A stretch of DNA of 64,000 bases from UMGS1590 sp963558655 (GCA_963558655.1 CAUWHJ010000010.1:1-64000); one strand, 5' to 3'. Positions 9,801 to 18,291 are shown, counted from the stretch's first letter. Notes: generated by a model not told the origin, from the letters alone. A program made the numbers and translations.

Positions 9801-10457
9801 ATGCTCTTCATCATAAAGCGCAGGTGCTAAGCGCTGCAAAAGCCCCATCGCCAGAAAATACGCTACGCCGCAGCCGCACAAACGGCGATACGGTGCTAAC
9901 ACACTGGGAGCAAGCAGCGGATTAACCACTACACATTCGGGCAGTTGTTCCGGCAGTTGATGATGGTCGGTGACAACAAAGCGCAGGCCTTTGGCTTTGT
10001 AGGTGTTCACCAGTTCTCGTGACGCAATGCCATTGTCCACCGTAATAACCAACGCAATGCCTTCGCTTTGTAATTTGTCCAATGCTCCGGCGTTCATGCC
10101 ATAGCCTTCTTTTAAGCGGCTTGGAACGTAAACGCGCACATCAACACCCAACCATGAGAAAACCTCGCGCATCAGCGTGGAGGCGCAAATGCCGTCTACG
10201 TCATAGTCGCCATAGATGGCAATGCTGCCCCCCTCCGCCAGCGTCTCCGCAATCACGTCCACCGCTGCGCCCAGATTTGGCAGCGCAAAAGGACGGCTCA
10301 CATCCTCCAGCGTTGCATACAAAAAAGCCGACGCTTGCTCAGGTGTCGCATAGCCACGACTGGCGAGAATCCTCGCCAACGCCGGCGGCAGCTTGAGTGC
10401 GTCAGCCAATTTACGGGCGGCGGCATGATTGGAGGAACGAATTTTCCAGGTTTTCAT
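6849..10457 (-). CDS. recJ: RecJ exonuclease fused to HIRAN and RecQ-like helicase
   Basis: 1202 residues, about twice the usual RecJ length. Residues 1-580 are RecJ: DHH motif I GDYDVDG (about 83-89), motif II VDNG, DHH at 164-166, motif IV TVADLVPL, the DHHA1 region (VIGIVASRLV, QFGGHEMAAGLSL) and an OB-like segment. Residues about 598-692 resemble a HIRAN domain (KLKGVSFDDRQ, NPADANAIA, KIGYLSREIA). From about 735 there is an SF2 helicase with Walker A MPTGRGKS (754-761), DEAH box VLDEAHH, motif III LTATVPP and motif VI QLSGRCARDG, closest to RecQ. Joining the 5'-3' exonuclease to the helicase in one chain mirrors the RecJ-RecQ partnership in end resection and gap repair. A GGAG site precedes the ATG. 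Confidence 0.92.
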   Translation of the reverse strand: MKTWKIRSSNHAAARKLADALKLPPALARILASRGYATPEQASAFLYATLEDVSRPFALPNLGAAVDVIAETLAEGGSIAIYGDYDVDGICASTLMREVFSWLGVDVRVYVPSRLKEGYGMNAGALDKLQSEGIALVITVDNGIASRELVNTYKAKGLRFVVTDHHQLPEQLPECVVVNPLLAPSVLAPYRRLCGCGVAYFLAMGLLQRLAPALYDEEHRRALLDLVAVATVADLVPLVDDNRILVREGLRRIGEKPRPGLAALVQLMCGEAGVKASDIAFRIAPCINACGRLDETSDALALFAPKPEGDITALAEKVRDYNETRKTMERTITKEAIAQFEDFTGRLHCAIAVGENWHPGVIGIVASRLVEHFQCPAIVLTTSKEKPDVYTGSARSVKGFHLYEGLDAVSEHLLQFGGHEMAAGLSLKKENLEAFKTAFRAVAARYETEMAEENILWIDDVITLDEADAALEEALRLLEPCGCENAEPLFALEHQWRFEHQPVGSEGDHLRLRFKDSQGETIPAIAFRWGHYEFSEKHRYDFAFHLEEHCFRGICGIQLQVTDIMPSWQAEEAPLLRTFMAQGGNYLGAATGIADQPRFYTKLKGVSFDDRQSIIAHLSVGEELALLREHQNPADANAIACLTQGGEKIGYLSREIAAQLAPLMDLGAIYSAHLEQITGDDDTMRGVNILVQSAQAEAERTQAAETVVEWDALAQEDLLAFLTDAFIEDGALLPIQEAAIANILERHEDTAVIMPTGRGKSLIYQLAAAVLARREKRMTVVISPLKALIADQYLALCDHLVPLGYRIYKGNGDLSQEERAQLYAALEEGSVDVLFVTPEFFVRQEARFRAQAARIGQFVLDEAHHLLDQRPAYKAISALKPAYPNAVWTYLTATVPPTEQKAFAEIISGAGLYIDDYIRYNLHIVDARRTDKKLVYLYRLFMHPEKTICYVNSRKQAFGLSQRLREILPYTLRPLVGYYHGGLPKQARYAIETAFKEGEIRLLFATTAFGEGVHIADIRNVVLYHPCFSVEAFNQLSGRCARDGEEGRVHLLYSEKDLALNEMIIADRVPSRDLLGKMYQLLKALARSRDYVLSGGREALEEELVRLLEGTTRRSWRQALAIFEELSFLCVRQTDTDMTITVEKNPARRNLSESPTYLEGTCEERALAQFEKIAFVRDINQLETIIRSALRPADWHGREVKP

Positions 10458-10497
10458 AGCATCATGACGCTCCTTTTTTCTTATAATCTAACTTCTA

Positions 10498-10803
10498 TTA
10501 TACATTAACAACAATCAATATCAAACCCAGTACCAGATAAATCCCAATAAGCACCACGGCATAACGAATCAACCCTGTGCGCTTACCATATTGCTCGACA
10601 TAATGCTGAATTTTAGGATGCAGCGTGCCACTGCGATAGCTGACGTTCAAAATAATCAGGTTCCGTACACCCATTAACACCGAGAGCACACCCACATAAA
10701 TCAGGAGAACGTTCACCGGCAAAAGCTGGAACCCAGCCAGCACCATCCACACAATGGCAGCCGCCAAAATAAGCGGTTTGAAAACTTTTTCTAAAAGATT
10801 CAT
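10498..10803 (-). CDS. Small two-span membrane protein
   Basis: 101 residues from the ATG at 10803. The longer open frame would start inside the pyc terminator, so I rejected its extra 19 codons. Two hydrophobic stretches (LILAAAIVWMVLAGFQLLPVNVLLIYVGVLSVL, which may fold as a hairpin, and the C-terminal YAVVLIGIYLVLGLILIVV) flank a basic cytosolic loop. I do not recognise the family. It lies 40 bases upstream of recJ on the same strand and may be the first gene of that operon. The ribosome site is a weak GGGG. Confidence 0.6.
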   Translation of the reverse strand: MNLLEKVFKPLILAAAIVWMVLAGFQLLPVNVLLIYVGVLSVLMGVRNLIILNVSYRSGTLHPKIQHYVEQYGKRTGLIRYAVVLIGIYLVLGLILIVVNV

Positions 10804-10827
10804 AATGATACCCCAAAAACAAGCAAT

Positions 10828-10858
10828 GGGAACAGTCTCCATCACGGCGACTGTTCCC
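10828..10858 (-). terminator. Terminator after pyruvate carboxylase
   Basis: Stem GGGAACAGTC / GACTGTTCCC with an 11-base loop, followed on the minus strand by ATTGCTTGTTTTTG. It begins about 14 bases past the pyc stop and separates pyc from the recJ operon. Confidence 0.75.
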
Positions 10859-10872
10859 ACTGACTCATGCGA

Positions 10873-13800
10873 TTATACTTCCAGCTCGACGATCAATTCG
10901 CCAGCTTCAACCTGAGCGCCATCTTCTGCAAGGATGCGTGCAACCTTACCTTTGCGAGGGCTCAATACGTTGGTTTCCATCTTCATGGCTTCAAGAATGA
11001 TGAGTGGCTGGTTTTCTTCAACCTCTTCGCCTTCTTTTACCAGAATCTTGATGACTGTGCCTGGAATGTTCGCGCCGACATGAGCAGGGTTATCCTGGTC
11101 TGCCATTGGCTTGCGAACAATGCTCAGAGATTTCGCAGCAGCTTCGTTGGCCACTTTCACGGTGCGATAGCTGCCGTTGACTTCAAAGGTAACAACGGAG
11201 TTGCCTTCTTCGTCCGGCTCTTTGATGTCAAGGAGACGAACGCTCATGATCTTCCCTTCGTCAACAGCAATGTCGCCGCTTTCGCCCTTGTTGAGGCCAT
11301 AGAAGAACTGGTCGCTGTCCATATTGCAAAGCGTTGGCTGCTTCTTCAGACCCTTGAGGTATTCTTCATACATACGAGGATAGAGTGCATAGCTCAGGGC
11401 TTCACGTCTTCCTGCGTCGATGCCAAATTCCTTCTTGAGGTATTCTGCGTCTGCTTCGAGGTCTTCCTCAGGAAGCAGTTCGCCAGGACGGCAGGTGATT
11501 GGTTCTTTATCTTTAAGAACAATCTTTTGCAGGTCTTTAGGGAAACCGCCTTCAGGCTGACCCATCATCCCTTCAAAGTAGGAAACGATGGAATCTGGGA
11601 AGTCGATGTTCTTCCCTTTTTCAATGATGTTGTCTGGAGTCAGGTTGTTCTGAACCATGAAGATTGCCATATCCCCAACAGCCTTAGAAGATGGGGTTAC
11701 TTTAACGATGTCGCCGAGCATATCGTTGACAACGCCGTACATTTCTTTGACTTCTTCAAATTTATGGCCAAGGCCGAAACTTTCAACCTGTGGTTTTAAG
11801 TTGGAATACTGACCGCCAGGGATTTCGTATTTGTAAATTTCTGCGGAACCGGACCGCATACCAGATTCAAACTGGCTGTAATACTTACGCACTTCGCCCC
11901 AGTAATCGGAAATCTTCTGCATCTTATCCAAATCAAGACCGGTATCACGTTTGGTCAGGGTCAGTGCAGCAGCCAGGGAGTTCAAACCAGGCTGGCTGGT
12001 AAGCCCTGCAACGCCGTTGAAAGCAACGTCAACGATGTCTACGCCAGCCTGTGCAGCCATCAAGAGGGTGGCTACGCCGTTGCCGGTAGAATCGTGGGTG
12101 TGCAGATGGATTGGAATGTGGAGTTCGCTCTTCAGCGCACTAATCAGTTCGGTCGCAGCCAGTGGTTTTAAGAGACCACTCATATCCTTGATACCGAGGA
12201 TGTGGCAGCCAAGGCTTTCGAGTTCTTTGGACTTGCGGATGTAGTATTCCAAATCGTACTTGGTACGAGATTTATCCATGATGTCGCCGGTGTAGCAGAT
12301 GCAGCCTTCAACGAGCTTGTCGGTTTTCAGTGCTTCGTCGATGGAGACCTTCATTGCTTCCACCCAGTTCAGGGAGTCAAAAATACGGAAAACATCAATA
12401 CCGCTCTTTGCAGATTCCTGAACAAACGCACGAATCACGTTGTCTGGATAGTTCTTATAACCAACAGCATTAGCACCACGCAGAAGCATCTGGAAGAGAA
12501 CGTTAGGAATTTGTTCACGCAATTCATCAAGGCGTGCCCATGGAGATTCCTTGAGGAAACGATAAGAGGTGTCGAACGTTGCGCCGCCCCACATTTCCAG
12601 AGAGAAGAAATCTTTGCAAGCCGTTGCATAAGCAGGTGCAATGCGGGTCATATCGACAGTACGCATACGGGTTGCAAGCAGCGACTGCTGTGCATCACGC
12701 ATGGAGGTATCGGTAATCAGGAGACGGTCCTGATTCAATACCCAATCAGCAACCGCTTTTGGCCCTTCTTCATCAAGCATTTGCTTGGTGCCACGCAGAA
12801 GCAGTGGTTTGTCAAATACAGGCACTTCGAGTTCGTTGAACTCTGGCTTTTCGCCTTTGACTTCGTTGACAGCTTTGTTGGCCAAGAAGGTGAGCATCTT
12901 CTTTTCCATATTGTCGCCGCCGTGAATTTCGAAAAGTTCCGGAGTCTGTGCAATAAAGCTGGTATTGCACTGACCGTTGCGGAAACGTTCATGGTTGAGC
13001 ACGTTAATCAGGAAGCCAATGTTGGTCTTAACGCCTTTGATTTTGGTTTCATGCAGGCAGCGAATAGCGGTGTCGATGGTGCCTTCAAAGGTGCGGTTAT
13101 AAGCAATAATCTTTACCAGCAGACTGTCATAGAATGGAGAGATGGTAGCGCCAGCATAAGCGTTGCCGCTGTCCAAACGAATGCCATGACCGGAGCTGGA
13201 ACGGTACACTTCGATGGTACCGGTGTCTGGTGCAAAGTTGTTGGCAGGGTCTTCAGTGGTAACACGGCACTGAATAGCATAGCCACGATAGGTGATAGAT
13301 TCCTGGTTTGGAATACCAATTTCAGGGTCGGAAAGTTTATACCCCTGAGCCATACGAATCTGTGCCTGTACAATGTCGATACCGGTAATCTGTTCGGTAA
13401 CGCAGTGTTCAACCTGAATACGAGGGTTCATTTCGATAAAATAATGGTTGCCGTTGGCATCAACGAGGAATTCAACCGTACCAGCACTGCGGTAGTTGAC
13501 GTGGCGTGCAATCTTCAGTGCATCTGCACAAATTGCCTGACGCTGTTCTTCGGTCAGAACCAATGATGGTGCAAATTCGATGACTTTTTGGTGACGGCGC
13601 TGAATGGAGCAGTCACGTTCAAACATATGTACGATGTTGCCGTACTTATCACCGAGCACCTGTACTTCGATGTGCTTAGGACGTTCAATATATTTTTCAA
13701 CGAACACATCAGCAATACCGAAGGCTTTCTTTGCTTCGCTGGTAGCGCTGGTGTATTCTCTTTCCATGTCTTCTTCGGTGCGAACAACACGCATCCCGCG

Positions 13801-14304
13801 GCCACCGCCACCGGCGCTGGCTTTAAGGATAACTGGGTATCCGGCAACTTTGGCGAATTCTTTTGCTTCTTCAACGTTGAGCGCGGCGCGTTCTACGCCA
13901 GGGATGGTTGGCACGCCTACTTCAATGGCTACTTTCTTTGACTGAATCTTGTCGCCCAGGGCGTTCAGCATGGTGTGGTCCGGACCAATAAATTCAATAC
14001 CGGCTTCTTCGCAGGCTTTAGCAAATTCAGCGTTTTCAGATAAGAAGCCATAGCCAGGATGGATGGCGTCAACGCCCTTGGCTTTTGCCAGCGTAATGAT
14101 ACCGGAAATATCCAAATAAGCGTCAACAGGGGCTTTGCCCTTACCTACGCGATAGGATTCGTCGGCAATCGTACGATACAGGGAGTTTTTGTCTTCTTCA
14201 GAATAAATGGCGATACTCTTGATCCCCAATTCCTTGCAGGCGCGGAAAATACGAATCGCAATTTCACCGCGGTTCGCTACTAAAATCGTTTTAATTTCTT
14301 TCAC
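10873..14304 (-). CDS. pyc: Pyruvate carboxylase
   Basis: 1143-residue single-chain, biotin-dependent enzyme that makes oxaloacetate from pyruvate, bicarbonate and ATP. Order: biotin carboxylase domain (KTILVANRGEIAIRIFRACK; glycine-rich KASAGGGGRGMRVV; EMNPRIQVEHCVTE), carboxyltransferase domain (TDTSMRDAQQSLLATR; DVFRIFDSLNW; IHLHTHDSTG), the PYC/OADA tetramerisation region, and a C-terminal biotinyl domain with EAMKMET, the acceptor Lys lying about 34 residues from the end. The open frame begins at an ATG at 14325, but a strong GGAGG sits eight bases before the GTG at 14304, which gives the normal N terminus MKEIKTILVANRGE; I chose that. It stands alone as an anaplerotic gene between two terminators. 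Confidence 0.97.
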   Translation of the reverse strand: MKEIKTILVANRGEIAIRIFRACKELGIKSIAIYSEEDKNSLYRTIADESYRVGKGKAPVDAYLDISGIITLAKAKGVDAIHPGYGFLSENAEFAKACEEAGIEFIGPDHTMLNALGDKIQSKKVAIEVGVPTIPGVERAALNVEEAKEFAKVAGYPVILKASAGGGGRGMRVVRTEEDMEREYTSATSEAKKAFGIADVFVEKYIERPKHIEVQVLGDKYGNIVHMFERDCSIQRRHQKVIEFAPSLVLTEEQRQAICADALKIARHVNYRSAGTVEFLVDANGNHYFIEMNPRIQVEHCVTEQITGIDIVQAQIRMAQGYKLSDPEIGIPNQESITYRGYAIQCRVTTEDPANNFAPDTGTIEVYRSSSGHGIRLDSGNAYAGATISPFYDSLLVKIIAYNRTFEGTIDTAIRCLHETKIKGVKTNIGFLINVLNHERFRNGQCNTSFIAQTPELFEIHGGDNMEKKMLTFLANKAVNEVKGEKPEFNELEVPVFDKPLLLRGTKQMLDEEGPKAVADWVLNQDRLLITDTSMRDAQQSLLATRMRTVDMTRIAPAYATACKDFFSLEMWGGATFDTSYRFLKESPWARLDELREQIPNVLFQMLLRGANAVGYKNYPDNVIRAFVQESAKSGIDVFRIFDSLNWVEAMKVSIDEALKTDKLVEGCICYTGDIMDKSRTKYDLEYYIRKSKELESLGCHILGIKDMSGLLKPLAATELISALKSELHIPIHLHTHDSTGNGVATLLMAAQAGVDIVDVAFNGVAGLTSQPGLNSLAAALTLTKRDTGLDLDKMQKISDYWGEVRKYYSQFESGMRSGSAEIYKYEIPGGQYSNLKPQVESFGLGHKFEEVKEMYGVVNDMLGDIVKVTPSSKAVGDMAIFMVQNNLTPDNIIEKGKNIDFPDSIVSYFEGMMGQPEGGFPKDLQKIVLKDKEPITCRPGELLPEEDLEADAEYLKKEFGIDAGRREALSYALYPRMYEEYLKGLKKQPTLCNMDSDQFFYGLNKGESGDIAVDEGKIMSVRLLDIKEPDEEGNSVVTFEVNGSYRTVKVANEAAAKSLSIVRKPMADQDNPAHVGANIPGTVIKILVKEGEEVEENQPLIILEAMKMETNVLSPRKGKVARILAEDGAQVEAGELIVELEV

Positions 14305-14509
14305 TGTCCCTACCTCCTCATTCATAAGCGCTCACGGCGCCAAAATCATCCACACAATTCTCTATCTTGCTCACTTCACGCAATTATAGAATATATGTAA
14401 GTTTTATTATATCTTTTTTCCACCATTTATGCATCATTTTTCTGAAAAATGACTATAAAAATAATTTTTCTTTCGGTTTTTCATAGTGGTCGCCTAGATA
14501 TTCCGCCAC

Positions 14510-14544
14510 AAAAAAACATCCTTTCCCATGTGTTGAGAAAGGAT
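14510..14544 (-). terminator. Terminator after the D,D-carboxypeptidase gene
   Basis: Stem CATCCTTTC / GAAAGGATG (14517-14525 and 14536-14544). Read on the minus strand it ends in a seven-T run. It lies about eight bases past the stop codon. Confidence 0.88.
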
Positions 14545-14552
14545 GTGCTTTG

Positions 14553-15884
14553 TCAGGCAGCGTCAGCAGCGACTGTGGAATCTGTCGCCGCTTGTTGGCT
14601 TGCGTCGGCAGTGGCGGTGGTTGCTTTCGGCAGCAAAATCACCTGACCGGTGGTTGGGTCCCAATCAATGCCGCAGCCAATAGCATCGCAGAGATCACGA
14701 ATTTTCATGTAGTTAAGGTCGCCAATCAGATAAGCATCTATTGCATAGTCCTGTCCATCGACACGCACCACCGGCTGTCTGAGCTGGCTCATCACAGGAC
14801 CGCCTTCCAGGCTGCCGCCAGAATTGGTGCCGTCATACGGCGCACCATTGTTGATGACAACGGTTCCGGTGGCTGCATCATAAGAAAGACCAAATTGGCT
14901 GCCTGTGCCATTCAACACAGCAGCAAAATCACGCAGGCGCACATAATTGTTGCCATCTGCCATATACGCCTGCATACTCAGCTGGCCGCCGTTCATATTG
15001 ACGGCTGCAATATTCGGTGTGGCATAGGCGTAGCCTTCCTGCAAACGTTCTTCAAGCAGCGAAAAGCCATAACGCAAGAGCTTTTCGCTGTCGCTGTAAC
15101 GGGCATTAACGGCACTGGCGTTCATCGTTACGGTAATCAAGCGCATACCGTTTTTACTGGAAGTAGCCGCCATGCAGCTGCCTGCCATGGGTGTCCACCC
15201 CGTTTTCAAGCCATCCACTGTGCCAATGCTCGCATCATTTTCATCTAAAAGCGCATTACTTGACGGATAAACCTTGCCGCCAAATTCAAACTCTTTCAAA
15301 GCAGTAATTTCCAGCATTTCCGGCTGTTCATCAAGCACATGTTTTGCAATAGCCGCCATGGCTTGTGCGCTCATATAGCCTTCATCGTAGCTTTGGTCAA
15401 AGCGAGCCGCCAAGCCCCATTCCTGTGCTTTGGCGTTCATGGCGGCAACAAAGCTTTCTTCTGAGCCATAGAGCAGTTCGCCCAGAGCAGGCCCTGCGGC
15501 ACAGGCCGAATAGCAGAGAAAGGCTTCCAGCATATCGCGCACTGTGTACACCTTATCCCATTGGAAAGGAATGTTGGAGTACACGTTGTCACGCGAAAAA
15601 TAATAGGTATAGGTGCTGATTGGCACAGGGGTCTCCATGGTGATGCGTCCTTCCTGAATGGCTTCGTATACAAGATAAGCCGCCATCACTTTGGTCATAC
15701 TCGCCACAGGGCGCACCGTGCCCGCATCTTTTTGCCAAAGCGTTTCGCCTGTTTTGGCATCAACAATGACAGCACTGGTGCCTTCAATGTCCGGCGCCGG
15801 CTGAGCAGCCACAGCTTGCTGCGCCGGATTCATTGAAAACAGCATGGCTGCCAATAATACAATACTTAAAATACGTTTCTTCAT
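14553..15884 (-). CDS. Serine-type D-Ala-D-Ala carboxypeptidase with copper-amine-oxidase-like stalk
   Basis: 443-residue secreted penicillin-binding protein of the DacA/PBP5 (S11) class. It has a signal peptide (KKRILSIVLLAAMLFSM...AVAA), the nucleophile motif SMTK at 62-65 and KTG at 227-229. The second catalytic motif, normally SxN, reads SAC at 126-128 (YSACAAGPALGELL), a notable substitution. After the catalytic domain come two copies of a copper-amine-oxidase-N/stalk-like unit (NYVRLRDFAAVL... and LNYMKIRDLCDAIG...), common in clostridial cell-wall proteins. The expected role is trimming peptidoglycan stem peptides. The start follows GCGAGGAAAAG. A function other than classical D,D-carboxypeptidase is possible because of the altered motif. 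Confidence 0.88.
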   Translation of the reverse strand: MKKRILSIVLLAAMLFSMNPAQQAVAAQPAPDIEGTSAVIVDAKTGETLWQKDAGTVRPVASMTKVMAAYLVYEAIQEGRITMETPVPISTYTYYFSRDNVYSNIPFQWDKVYTVRDMLEAFLCYSACAAGPALGELLYGSEESFVAAMNAKAQEWGLAARFDQSYDEGYMSAQAMAAIAKHVLDEQPEMLEITALKEFEFGGKVYPSSNALLDENDASIGTVDGLKTGWTPMAGSCMAATSSKNGMRLITVTMNASAVNARYSDSEKLLRYGFSLLEERLQEGYAYATPNIAAVNMNGGQLSMQAYMADGNNYVRLRDFAAVLNGTGSQFGLSYDAATGTVVINNGAPYDGTNSGGSLEGGPVMSQLRQPVVRVDGQDYAIDAYLIGDLNYMKIRDLCDAIGCGIDWDPTTGQVILLPKATTATADASQQAATDSTVAADAA

Positions 15885-16016
15885 CTTTTCCTCGCTTCCC
15901 TTTTGTTATTGCGGCGACAAATGCCACCGTCACAAAGGGTAACAAAAAATCCCCGTCCCTTACAACAACAAAGCATCAACAACTTTGCAGCAAGAGATGA
16001 GGATTTATTTACAATA

Positions 16017-16727
16017 TCAGTCGAGGTAGCCGGCATCCTTAAAACTGAGATAGGTGTCGTCTTTAAGGTCGCCAAAAATGAGATGGTCAAAAAAGTCAAT
16101 GCCCAATAAGGCTGCTGCCTCACGCACACGCCGTGTCACCAAAAGGTCGTCACGGCTTGGTGTCAGGTCGCCGCTTGGATGATTGTGGCCAATAATAAAA
16201 GAGACGGCGTTCAAACGCACCGCTTCTCGAAAAATATCACGCAGGTGCACATTCGCCCCATTCACCGTACCAACAAACAATTCTTTGATGGCAATGATGG
16301 TATTGCGTGCGTCCATGTACAGCACATGAAACGTCTCCTGTTCGTTGTTTCGGAAATTGCCGCGCAAAGCCATTGCTGCGCTAAATGAATCACAAATGCC
16401 CGCTTCACGGCTGTGTTTCACCCGAACAAGCCGCCGCCCAATTTCAATCGTTGCCATCAGCGTGCAGGCTTTTGTTTTGCCAATACCTTTCACCGCACAT
16501 AAGGTTTCAAAATCCTGACAAAGCATACCTTCTAAACCACCGGAAGCATCGAGCAAAGCCTGCGCCAACGCCAACACATCACGGTCGGGCGTACCGGTAC
16601 GCAGCAAGATGGCAAAAAGCTCTGCATCGCTCAGCGCCTGTGCGCCCTGTTCCATCAGCTTTTCCCGTGGCTGCATCTCTGGCGGACGATCCTTAAATTT
16701 GAGCCGTGGCCCCTGTTCATCGGTCAC
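16017..16727 (-). CDS. radC: RadC family JAB-domain protein
   Basis: 236 residues. An N-terminal UPF0758 segment (RPREKL-like MQPREKLMEQGAQALSDAEL) and a helix-hairpin-helix (VKGIGKTKACTLMATIEIGR) precede the JAB1/MPN metalloprotease-like domain with HNHPSGDLTPSRDD. Although named for DNA repair, RadC has no settled biochemical role. Start: the longer frame opens at a TTG, but GGAGGAGG lies seven bases before the GTG at 16727, whose GTGA overlaps the maf stop codon, so coupling with maf is likely. Downstream to 15885 there is an A/T-flanked GC-rich segment that may act as terminator. Confidence 0.92.
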   Translation of the reverse strand: MTDEQGPRLKFKDRPPEMQPREKLMEQGAQALSDAELFAILLRTGTPDRDVLALAQALLDASGGLEGMLCQDFETLCAVKGIGKTKACTLMATIEIGRRLVRVKHSREAGICDSFSAAMALRGNFRNNEQETFHVLYMDARNTIIAIKELFVGTVNGANVHLRDIFREAVRLNAVSFIIGHNHPSGDLTPSRDDLLVTRRVREAAALLGIDFFDHLIFGDLKDDTYLSFKDAGYLD

Positions 16728-17305
16728 AGGTTTTCCTCCTCCCAACGTGCTAACATTGCCTTCACGTGTTCTGTCGGCAAACCAACCACATTATCAAAAT
16801 CGCCTGTCAGTGCAGCGACAAAACGTCCCGCCTCACCTTGAATACCATAGCCCCCCGCTTTATCAAACGGTTCACCTGTGGCGATATAATTCGCAATGTC
16901 TTCGTCGCTCAACGGGCGAAACTGCACTTGCGTCACCATGTGTGAGGTCATCGCCCGCTGCTCAGCCTGGCAGTAAAGCGCCACCGCTGTTATGACCTCA
17001 TGGGTGGCACCCGACAATAGCGCTAACATTTCTTTTGCATCCTGCTCATTTGCCGGTTTTCCCAACACCTTGCCATCTTTGCAGACAATGGTATCCGCAC
17101 CCAGAACCACGGCGTCCGGCATCATTGCCGCCACCGAACGTGCCTTTGCCAACGCCAGTTCTTCTAACGCTTGCGCCAGCGGCAAGGTGGGCGCCAACAC
17201 TTCTTCCTGCAAAGTCGGCGCACACACGGTGAAGGGCACGCCCATTTTTTCTAAAAGCAAGCGTCGGCGTGGTGAGGTTGAAGCTAATACAAGGGAACGA
17301 TTCAT
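16724..17305 (-). CDS. maf: Maf-like nucleoside triphosphate pyrophosphatase
   Basis: 193 residues. Signature elements: LASTSPRRRLLLEKMGVPF at the N terminus, VLGADTIV, and ITAVALY in the middle. Maf proteins hydrolyse non-canonical or canonical NTPs to NMP and PPi, and are linked to septum formation in Bacillus. I chose the ATG at 17305, which has AAGGGTG at good spacing, over an in-frame GTG three codons earlier. It is translated into radC by a GTGA overlap, reproducing the maf-radC order found next to mreBCD in many Bacillota; mreB is not present here. Confidence 0.92.
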   Translation of the reverse strand: MNRSLVLASTSPRRRLLLEKMGVPFTVCAPTLQEEVLAPTLPLAQALEELALAKARSVAAMMPDAVVLGADTIVCKDGKVLGKPANEQDAKEMLALLSGATHEVITAVALYCQAEQRAMTSHMVTQVQFRPLSDEDIANYIATGEPFDKAGGYGIQGEAGRFVAALTGDFDNVVGLPTEHVKAMLARWEEENL

Positions 17306-17370
17306 GGCTTTCACCCTTTCAAATTATTTTTATAGGCATTTCACTATAAAACAAAATCAATACCATCTTT

Positions 17371-17402
17371 GTAAAAAGAAAAGCCTTTGATGATGCAAAG
17401 GC
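17371..17402 (-). terminator. Terminator after rex
   Basis: Stem GCCTTTG / CAAAGGC (17383-17389 and 17396-17402), followed on the minus strand by CTTTTCTTTTTAC. It lies about 20 bases past the rex stop codon. Confidence 0.82.
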
Positions 17403-17423
17403 CCTTTCTCGTTTATTTCTCTT

Positions 17424-18062
17424 CTACTTCTCTTCATCATTGTTTTTGATGCGATAGCTCAAGGCTTCCAGACTGACCGCCAAATCAATTTGCCGAATTT
17501 CAATGGACGCACACGTTACCAATGTCGCCGGCGAAAAATTCATAATCCCCTTGATATTCGTTTCACAAAGCAAATCCGCAACCTGTTGCGCCGATGTTTC
17601 CGGCACCGCCAACACCGCAATCTCCACACCATTGGCATCAATATATTCAACGAGCTTTGTAATTGGCAGAATCGGCAGGCCGTTGAGCGTCATGCCAATC
17701 TTATTGACATCATTGTCAAACACCGCCGAAATTTTGAATCCCCTTTTTTCAAATCCGGCATAATGGGTCAATGCACTGCCAAGGTTCCCGGCACCTATGA
17801 GAATCATTTTCCACGGATGATCCAAGCCTAAAATTTCTTTAATGATATTGTTGAGACTTGTCACATTATAGCCCACACCACGCATACCAAAATCGCCGAA
17901 ATACGCCAAATCTTTGCGTACTTGTGCCGGCGTTCCCTGCACGCCCTGGGCAATATCTACGGAGGACACTTTTTGAATGTTCAGCTCTTCCATCTTGCTC
18001 AGATAACGAGAATACAGCGACAGGCGCGTAATGGTGGCTTCCGGAATCTTTTCCGCTTTCAT
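17424..18062 (-). CDS. rex: Redox-sensing transcriptional repressor Rex
   Basis: 212 residues. The N-terminal winged helix (IPEATITRLSLYSRYLSKMEE, with SSVDIAQGVQGTPAQVRKDLAYFGDFGMRGVGY) is followed by a Rossmann domain with LIGAGNLGSAL that binds NADH/NAD+. Rex represses fermentation and reductive genes until NADH rises. I moved the start to the ATG at 18062, which has GGAGGTGGAG upstream and the family N terminus; the frame otherwise runs on for 29 codons. Upstream DNA contains two direct TGTTAA copies (18095-18115) but not the full inverted Rex box, so autoregulation is not shown. It is divergent from the flavodiiron gene. Confidence 0.95.
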   Translation of the reverse strand: MKAEKIPEATITRLSLYSRYLSKMEELNIQKVSSVDIAQGVQGTPAQVRKDLAYFGDFGMRGVGYNVTSLNNIIKEILGLDHPWKMILIGAGNLGSALTHYAGFEKRGFKISAVFDNDVNKIGMTLNGLPILPITKLVEYIDANGVEIAVLAVPETSAQQVADLLCETNIKGIMNFSPATLVTCASIEIRQIDLAVSLEALSYRIKNNDEEK

Positions 18063-18263
18063 CGTCTTGCTCCACCTCCCAGCTTTCCTTAATAATCTGT
18101 TAATGCCTGTTAATACAATGATACAAAATGGTTTTTTTCTGTGCAACAATCTTTGCTAAAAAAAGCACAAACTTAATTTATGGACTGCTATTGAAAAGCC
18201 ATTCAAATAATACCTACTTTTGTCACACATATATGATTTTAATTACAATCCTTGCTTATACGG

Positions 18264-18291
18264 TTGAAATAACGCGCATTTGTGTTACAAT
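18264..18291 (+). promoter_or_regulatory. SigA-type promoter of the flavodiiron gene
   Basis: TTGAAA (18264-18269), 16-base spacer, TACAAT (18286-18291), about 50 bases before the start codon. The spacer contains ATTTGTGTTACAA, which only partly resembles a Rex half-site, so Rex control is a guess. Confidence 0.7.

Noticed and set aside
12202..13566. 454-codon plus-strand frame opposite pyc
   Set aside because: Shadow of a well-conserved gene; no ribosome site and no recognisable domain.
18095..18291. Rex operator between rex and the flavodiiron gene
   Set aside because: Only direct TGTTAA copies and a partial half-site are present, not the inverted TTGTGAA-type box.
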